A DNA stretch of 64,000 nt. It comes from Medicago truncatula. Its lineage: Eukaryota; Streptophyta; Magnoliopsida; Fabales; Fabaceae. Made by a program: the position numbers and the translations under genes. Below are positions 57,003-64,000 of the stretch, one piece after another. The stretch is from positions 1,250,001 through 1,314,000 of the forward strand of contig NC_053046.1 in NCBI RefSeq assembly GCF_003473485.1, in the 5' to 3' direction. A model generated the notes under the pieces. That model made no database searches, had not been told where the DNA came from, and saw only the letters and a program-made list of their open reading frames with translations. Position 1 is the stretch's first letter. Each line of letters begins with the position of its first letter.

Positions 57003-58822
57003 GAAGAAGAAAAAATCAAATAAGTTATGTGTCTGTCAATAGTCGATTCTTGAATAGACTTAATACATCGGTAAGATATCGGTAAATGAAAGGAGGGAAA
57101 AGCAGGAAAAGAAAATGAGGCTAGAATGTTATTTTTAGGTGTTTTGGATGGCAGGTTCAGGATAGTGGGCATGGAAAAGTACCTACCAGTCCACAAGAAA
57201 AATTCTCTCTAAGGTGAGGTGAAAAGGGAGAGAACATACTGTGATACAAAGGCTCCATTTTTGTTCTTTTTTTTTCACCTAGTCATTAGAAATTGTTCAA
57301 TGCACAAACTAAGAGAGAAAAAGACCTCGTCTTCTCCCCCCTCTAAACCAATGGAAGGAGAAACACCATTATTATTCCCTTTTGCTTTATTTCCATTTTC
57401 TCTATGTATCCATATGATTCATTAATATAAAATATGTATTAAATGGCTCATTCAACTGTAACTTCAACTGTCTTTACATTAGTTTGATCAGATCTAGCTT
57501 TAACGCAGTGCAGGAAGTTAATGAAGCCGTGACAGACCATGTACCATATCACATGACCCTAGAATTTGTTTCTTATGTGGACGGGAAGGAAGCGGTGGCC
57601 AAAGCAGCTAACTTGATTTTTGTTGAGAATTTGAAACGACATAACTTAGGTGGAGAACTTGATTATCAAGCATTGTTAGAGCCTCACCTGAATCAGGCAC
57701 TACAAATTGTTGGTATGTTTGCTTCCTAAACCTACTATTAGTTTAAACTTTAAAGTTTTTATTTTATTTCCTTGTGAAGTTTAACATTATCTGGCCAATG
57801 ACGATCTTGTTTTACTCTCAGGTTGCAAGGGCCCTGAACCAGACCTTTTACTGGTTTATGGACCTGTGAGGAGCCATCTTGGTTTTCCTGCATGGAGAAT
57901 TCAGTATACAGAGATAGTGTAAGTTGTTTCTAGGATATTGTTATTTTTATTGTTGTTGCTGTCATTATCATCATTGGGAGAATAAAAAGGTAGCTTGTTT
58001 GTTTTCATGAAGTGCAAAATAACGGTAATGCATAGAAGCTAAAAGAAGCAGTAACTCAGTTACATGGGCGTTTTGTTCTGCGTTAGGCCTATGACGGATT
58101 ATTCTGTTGGTAATATGAAATAGAATTCCATGTAAATGAAAGTAGTTAGTAATCATTGAATGGTCAGTGAATGTAATTGGAAATCAATCAGAAGTAAACC
58201 TGTAACAAAGTGTACTCCATGGGTTTGCTGATGCAGCAAACCTTAAAAATGAATGTATGCATTGCATAGGTTGCATGTGATGTTAGTGTGAGAAGTTGCA
58301 TTTCATTCATAGCTTCATTTTTATGTTTTTTAGTTGAATAGATTCTGACTAATGTTTCTTTTAGGCATATGGGGTCGTTGAACTTCATGAGACACGGTTC
58401 CTTAATAAAAGCCATTTACAACTTCACAAAAGTGCACCAAAATTATGGTAAGTTTTCTCGGTATATGCCATTAATAATTGCTACATTTTTTAGAGTTATT
58501 TTAATTATTAATTGCATTTTTCTTCTACCATCTCCAGATTCATTTGTTACATCTTATACTGCTATATTATCCAAAAACTAGCTCATAATATCCTTCAAGT
58601 AAAAATAACTCAAACCTATACTAGTACTAAATGCATTTTTTGACAGACCACCCCTTAGTTAGTATAAAGTATGTTGTATTCTATTTGCGATTGCAATTTG
58701 TTTTATCATATTTTAATTTTCGGGATTGCTAACAGGTACATAGGGAAGGAAATCAATCACAAGTATATTGACTGTGCAAGCAAAAAGCATAGGCGTGAAG
58801 AATAGAAAAATACCTTGCTATA

Positions 58823-59344
58823 GCATTTTTCTTTATTTAAACAAAAAAAAAATGAAAATTTCAATTTATACGTTTCTCTCATCAATCTTTTTGTAATACA
58901 TATGACTTCACAATGTAAAATTAAGAAAAAAATAAGTAATGAATGTTTTCTTATTTTATAGTATTTTAGAAGACTCGTAAGAACTAAGAAGAGAAAAAAA
59001 TAAATGATAAAGAAAAAGTCTAAAAAGTTATGTAATTTAGACATAGTATAGGGCGGATGTAGCCAAGTGGATCAAGGCAGTGGATTGTGAATTCACCATG
59101 CGCGGGTTCAATTCCCATCATTTGCCCAGGAATCTATTAAATCTAGATAAAAAAAAAAAAGATAAAATAATTTTGAATAGAATCTTTTAAAACAAAAAGG
59201 AAAAAGAGAAAATAATTTATAATATACTCCTGTTGCAGTTGCAGCTGATACTGATGCTTTCTTGATCTACCCGAAGCTTTAATTCTTAGCGGATAATTCT
59301 AATTTAGGTTGAATATTAGTACATTATTATCTAATTTTATTATA
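58823..59344 (+). mobile_element. Insertion carrying plastid trnH in the copy B 3' UTR
   Basis: The 3' flanks of copies A and B align up to CTATA and resume at CATCT. Copy B has about 522 extra bases between these points. The middle is chloroplast trnH-GUG; the remaining AT-rich sequence fits a plastid spacer but was not confirmed. No target repeat was seen, as expected for organelle DNA captured by end joining. Mitochondrial DNA that had earlier taken up plastid trnH is an alternative source. Confidence 0.65.
59052..59126 (+). tRNA. trnH: Plastid-derived tRNA-His(GUG), decayed copy
   Basis: 75 bases match chloroplast trnH closely: GGCGGATGTAGCCAAGTGG at the start and TGGATTGTGAATT around the anticodon GTG (59087-59089). 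Against the sequence I remember, at least four differences are all C-to-T or G-to-A changes, most at CpG sites (CCCATCATTTGCC for CCCGTCGTTCGCC). These weaken the T stem and acceptor stem. It is very unlikely to function in the nucleus. Confidence 0.88.
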
Positions 59345-60425
59345 TCATCTTTGTGGAAGAAGGGTTTCTCACTGTAATGTGTTATGATAGAAATAGAATT
59401 ACATGTAATGATTTAGATTCACTCGCTAAACTTTTCAACAGGAAATTAAGTAATATATCTTTTACCCTCACTACCACCTAACAGTGTTGCTGTTTGAGTT
59501 TTAGTTGCCCTGCAGCACATGTACGCTACAATTACAGTTTGAATTGACTTATACGAGTTTATCTACTATCGTAAGTACTTGTAAGACTATTTAGAAGAAC
59601 TTATAAACAACGTTAGTTCCATGCATAAAAATATCTTATAGTTTATACGGAAACAATTTAACTTAAATATCTTATAATTTATACAAAAACAATTTAACTT
59701 TATTTTATCATTTGTTACATAAATAGATTGATAAGTGTTTGTGTTATAAGTTGCAAATTGAATTGTTTATCTAAATAGGTTCATTTGTAGGCTTATTGTG
59801 TGAAGAATTTGGTGTAATGTTTTTTCCTTTTGTCCATATCATCCCCGTATAAAGTTCGGCATAAACTTCACGTATACCATATATTATTTTTTATATCAAA
59901 ATGAGTTCCACGAGTTTACGGTAAATGAGTAGTTGAGTATCATAAACTTGATATTTATTTTACAATGTTTCTGGAAAATTTGTCTCATAAATATAAAGTT
60001 TATTGTACATATATTTTTCAAAAATTATGTATTGTGAATTTAAAGTTGACTGAAAAACATGGAAAGGGAAACGAAAATAAAAATCGTATTTTTGGTTAAA
60101 ATGGAAAACTGTAAAGGTACATTTCCATTTTAGTGTGTTTAGTAACAACTAACACAGTAGCTTTAATAGAATTATAGTAAGTTATCGTAATGTCACAGAG
60201 ATTACAAAGTGTAATTTTTAAAAAGTCACAGTAATTCTGACACATTCGCCGTCGTACCTAAACATTATGTTAATGAATTGTGAGTAGAAGTGAGGAAAAA
60301 TTCTAAGTCAGCACCAACAGCAAGTCAGCAACCAACCTTTGGGCCAAGTACATTAGCAGTTTTCACAGAAAGTTCCGAATTCTTATATATAGTACAGTAG
60401 CATCATCATTATTTGAGTACTTAAT

Positions 60426-60570
60426 ATCCGTTTGGAATCAGGGTGAAAACCACAACCACCGCTTTTTTGGCCAACGCTCTAAATTGAAGCTTCTACTTTT
60501 TCATATTTTTTAATTATTGGAAGGTGTGATAGTGCATTGGAACGCGGTTTTCCAGCTTCCAAACGTTAAA
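60426..60570. mobile_element. Small hAT-like MITE
   Basis: Left end TCCGTTTGGAATCAGGGTGA and right reverse complement AACGTTTGGAAGCTGGAAAA, both followed by AACC. No exact target repeat. Confidence 0.5.
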
Positions 60571-61562
60571 TACAAGTGTCAACACCGGAAAATAAGGGTT
60601 AAAATTCTCTTTCTAAATTGCAAACTCAATTTATTTTGTCGAATGGAGAGGATCTTAACTCGGAAAATAGTTTTTCACATATTCTATGAAAATGAACGCT
60701 CAAAGGTGCAAAATAACAAGATTGATTGAATGCATTTATGAATCTTTTAGTATATTGTTTTAATAGTAGTTTAACAATGATAAATTTTGAAGAGAATAAC
60801 ATCAGTTTAGAGATGAAACTGACTACTTGTTTTTTCTATCAAGATTCAACTGTTTATGGTTATGAAAATAGTAGTATGACTATAATTAATTGTTTGATCT
60901 AAAAACAAAAATATTTTTGTGGGGAAAAAAAATCGCAGCACTCTCGTCCCGTCGCTTTAAGAATCCCAAAAGGAGTAAACGACAAATTGGTTGGCCTATG
61001 CTGCTTTATTTTTTAAAACTTTTTTATTTAATTTCCCAAGGCTTAAGCTTAACATACTGTAAAGGTAAAATAAAATTCCTATTAAAAATTCCAACTTTGA
61101 AATTGATAATACATTTTTTTTTTGGTCAAGAATAATACAATTCTATTTAATAGTACACTTCACTTTTAAAGTTTTAATTTTTAATAATTTATATACTTAA
61201 ATCTCCAGCTAGAAAAATTCTTATATCTATAACTATAAGACAACAAATGATCAAAAACACATGTGGATGGATGAATATTTTCAAGCTCGCATCCTTATTG
61301 CTGTAAACCTAGATTTTACATCTTAGTTTTACTGATTATTACTACTATTGTGCCAACATTATCTTATAAGTACATATCACTTGTTGTCATTAATTGAAAT
61401 GTCTTTGCTAGTACCCACCCTCTCATTAGAGCTTTTAATTGGAGTAGTAAAATTACATGATATATTATCTTATAAATATAAAATCACATATAAATTATAA
61501 GCTATTTGAATTAGCTTATAAAAATTCTTCTAAAATAGAAACTAGCTTATAAAAAGATACTA

Positions 61563-61837
61563 CTACCTCCATTCCTTTTTAATTGTTACATTTTGACATT
61601 TTATATAAACTAAGACAATCAACAATTAATACTATTTTTTGATGCAATAAGCTATACTTTTACTATAATGACCTTATTCATTTAATATCTCATTTCATAT
61701 ATTTATCTCTTCGCAATAAATAACTAAGGACAATATTGGTAAAACAATATTTAATGTTGCATTGAATTTTGAAAGTGACAGTTAAATAGGAACAAAAATT
61801 TTCTCCAAAAGTGACACTTAAAAAAGAACGGAGAGAG
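61563..61837. mobile_element. Stowaway-type MITE
   Basis: Ends CTACCTCCATTCCTTTTTAA and, in reverse complement, CTCTCTCCGTTCTTTTTTAA, flanked by TA at 61561-61562 and 61838-61839. Confidence 0.8.
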
Positions 61838-62596
61838 TATAAACTAATAAAAATAAGTTATAAATGATAAAATTCATAGAGAGAGAAAATGATAAATTAT
61901 AAGTTATTCGAATTAGCTTATAAAAAAATCCTCTAAAAAGAAATTACCTTATAAAAAGATGTTATAAACTAATAAAAATAAGTTATAAACTCGTAAAAAA
62001 GCCGCAATCAATCTTTTTCAATCATAAAGGTTAAAAAAAAATTGGTCCATCTTAGACCAAAACTTCATGGGTCCAAACTAAATGGCATCTCATAAGATGT
62101 TATAAACTATAACGTGCTTGTCAAACAGTCCCAACTATATATCCCTTTCAAAAGATGGCTCAAGTTGCACCTATAATCCTGTAACATTATCATTACTTAG
62201 GATCAGTTTTTTTGGCTCAGCCACAAGACAAAGGAAGGTTTGTTGGGTTGCCAGTCAGTCTCCCACCATACGTGGAAAAACCCATTTGGAATATACAAAA
62301 TTTGTTTATTACGCCATTTTACGTAAAGCACTTGGTGGTTCCCATTAACATCACCCTTAATTTATAATAATCCATAATTAGAAAGTTAGTTCAAATGTCA
62401 CTTACATTTAAAACTACAAAATTCTTTTAAAAGGTTTGTGTAAGTTGGCATACCACAACCCTGTCTCCAATTAGCCTTTTGTCTACAATAGTGTTGCTTC
62501 TAATTACTTTGGACAATTTTCATTCACTTTTGTTTAGTATTTTTTACAATTACTATTGTTAAGATGAAGACAATATGCTTGATGAATGTCTTATCC

Positions 62597-62622
62597 ATAT
62601 ATATATATATATATATATATAT
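62597..62622. repeat. (AT)n microsatellite
   Basis: A short unbroken AT run. Confidence 0.9.
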
Positions 62623-64000
62623 TCCAGTTTGTAAGAATAGTTTCTATTTTGATTTTATCTTTTTACAAAAAATGAATACTTTTACTCTAAAATAGTCCCT
62701 ATAAAATGCAAATAGGGACTAAAAGTGAATAAATTTTTTTTGTAGGGACTAAATTTAAAAGCTTGTAATTTTGTAGGGACTAAAAACATATTTAATCTAA
62801 AAATATTTCATAAAATATTTCCACAGTTTCTTAATTTTTTTATTCTTTGCCTTAAATGTATATTTGACTTGTAACCAAAAATAATTTACATTTGACTATT
62901 CAAACAAATCGATTTAAGAAGAATGAACTTATTTAGCTTTTCTTGTTATACAAGTTAGGCTAAATAAGTCATATGTAGTGGTTTTATTAAACATTATAAG
63001 TAGTGGCTTCAACCGTTAATTGATGAATACAAAGAGTAACGAGTTCAATAGCTTAAAAAGGTTGGTGTGCCAAAGAGAATATTTCTGTCCTCTGAAAGAA
63101 ATATTGTGTCTCGTATGCAGTGGTTTTGCACACAATTTTATTTCTTTAAATACATGAACATGGTGCAAACACCAATGGAGTTGGGTTGACGGAAGAATTT
63201 ATAAACTTTTTGGCGAACTAAATTTTGAAGTTCAGTTCAAAGATCTGTATCTACTTATCTAGTGCACGTTTGGTTTAGCAGTGGTTTTTAAAAAATCGTA
63301 GTGAATTTTCACGTTTTCATAAAAGCTTACTTTTGTAGTTTCGATATTTTCATATCAAACTTGCCTTGGGATTTGATATTTGTACTGCAAAAACTAATCC
63401 AAACACATATATAATGTTTGAGGTTTGAGAGTGTCACAAATTATGGTTACCTCTCTATTAACAAGAATCGATAGAGAAAAAAATTACACCATGCAAACTA
63501 TAATTAGGGATTTGGATCACCTGCTGCCCTTTCCCTCATGCACTCTCTCATGCCTATTTTATGTTCCTATCTCTCATCATTTCCCTCTCTCATAATAACT
63601 CCTTCATTTTTTATTTTTGGTTTTTATCTCTTCATTCTCACAAAAGCACAGCTGCAGTGTGCCTAACAACAAGGGATCCGTATCCATTAATTAGATAGTA
63701 CCAAATACTAATATTTATTGAGTCTTGCTTGCTAACAAATGTGATAAGAATATTGTTTAAAAAATTCACAAAAAGAAAATTTATTTTAAAAATACAAGTC
63801 AAACACATGTAAAAATCACAATTACGTAAATTTCAATATAAAATTTACTATTTTTGGATACCTAAACAATGCCCTAAGAATACTTGTTAACATTTTGGTA
63901 CCGTAAATTTTGATGCATCATGTTAAAACAATAGTCTACACTACGTACCACCACCTGTAAACAATATTTCAACTGTAGGACCTTCTACTTTTTTGCACAG
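62623..64000. other. Intergenic end of the window
   Basis: No gene. A short stretch at 62690-62790 contains TAGGGACTAAAA phrases like the ends of the Mutator-type MITEs. At 63255-63420 opposed GTTTGGTTTAGCAGTG and its diverged complement look like a hAT-type MITE. Confidence 0.4.

Larger units (their letters stand above)
54754..58743 (+). pseudogene. NUS1/LEW1-like copy B, nonsense codon in exon 2
   Basis: The same seven exons as copy A can be traced: 54754-54801, 56411-56681, 56771-56832, 57514-57712, 57822-57918, 58365-58447 and 58736-58743. Every GT and AG is kept, and the exons match copy A in length except exon 4, which has six more bases (QALLEPH against QLEPR). At 56468-56470 the Trp-36 codon TGG has become TAG, so translation would give only 35 residues. 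The reading is otherwise open to ...HQNYGT. Other differences from A include Arg-to-Gly at the start of exon 2 and Tyr-to-His in MRYGS. Intron 1 carries a LINE and the 3' UTR a block with plastid trnH. If genuine, this is a recent pseudogene of the dolichol-synthesis subunit; a sequencing error at one base is the main alternative. Confidence 0.85.
59345..62596. other. Downstream flank of copy B; no recognised gene
   Basis: Parts match the copy A flank. A promoter-like stretch (TTATATATAGTACAG near 60385) precedes no gene I can recognise. A MITE lies at 60426-60570 and a Stowaway at 61563-61837. Direct repeats built on AGCTTATAAAAA flank that Stowaway (61480-62000). Confidence 0.45.

Noticed and set aside
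1-64000. CRISPR arrays, prokaryotic operons or a prophage
   Set aside because: Introns, splice sites, SINEs and MITEs show plant nuclear DNA; no regularly spaced repeat array exists.

Overview
This is a 64 kb piece of plant nuclear DNA. It is AT-rich, its genes are split by many introns, and it is dense in SINEs, LINEs, MITEs and Mutator-like elements. Protein similarities and repeat types point to a legume of the Medicago/Trifolium/Pisum group; the species is inference, since no search could be run. LAYOUT. 1-1753 holds the last exon of an AIPP2-type PHD-finger chromatin protein gene. 3935-4617 is a solo LTR. 7324-10555 is a five-exon gene for a small chloroplast inner-envelope protein. 15427-17179 is a four-exon PLATZ zinc-protein gene. 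Facing it, 17840-20253 (minus) is a three-exon gene for mitochondrial ribosomal protein uL14. About 1.5 kb away and divergent, 21798-~25266 encodes a long mitochondrial P-class PPR protein of the At1g06710 type. The first 25 kb is thus a fairly ordinary gene-bearing segment. From 27.7 kb the window becomes accessory-like. An intact seven-exon NUS1/LEW1-type gene (dehydrodolichyl diphosphate synthase accessory subunit) lies at 27767-32397. A second copy at 54754-58743 keeps every splice site but has a TAG stop in exon 2, a LINE in intron 1 and a block carrying chloroplast trnH-GUG in its 3' UTR. Similarity between the two copies continues several kb downstream, to about 34.5 and 62.3 kb. Between them are an R2R3-MYB gene (45045-48413), whose intron carries one Mutator-like element nested in another, a hAT transposase remnant, two RTE-type LINE copies, L1-type fragments, at least three Mutator-type MITEs, Stowaway MITEs and several SINEs. 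59.3-64 kb has no recognisable gene. GENES TOGETHER. No operon-like or pathway grouping is visible. The uL14 and PPR products both act in mitochondrial gene expression, but divergence of neighbours is common in plants. The most interesting region is the duplicated NUS1/LEW1 locus and the material that accumulated in and between its copies. I found no convincing undescribed multi-gene system. Best leads: the decayed plastid insertion, the nested MULEs, a perfect 21-bp hairpin in the PLATZ intron, and an internal repeat in the AIPP2-like protein.
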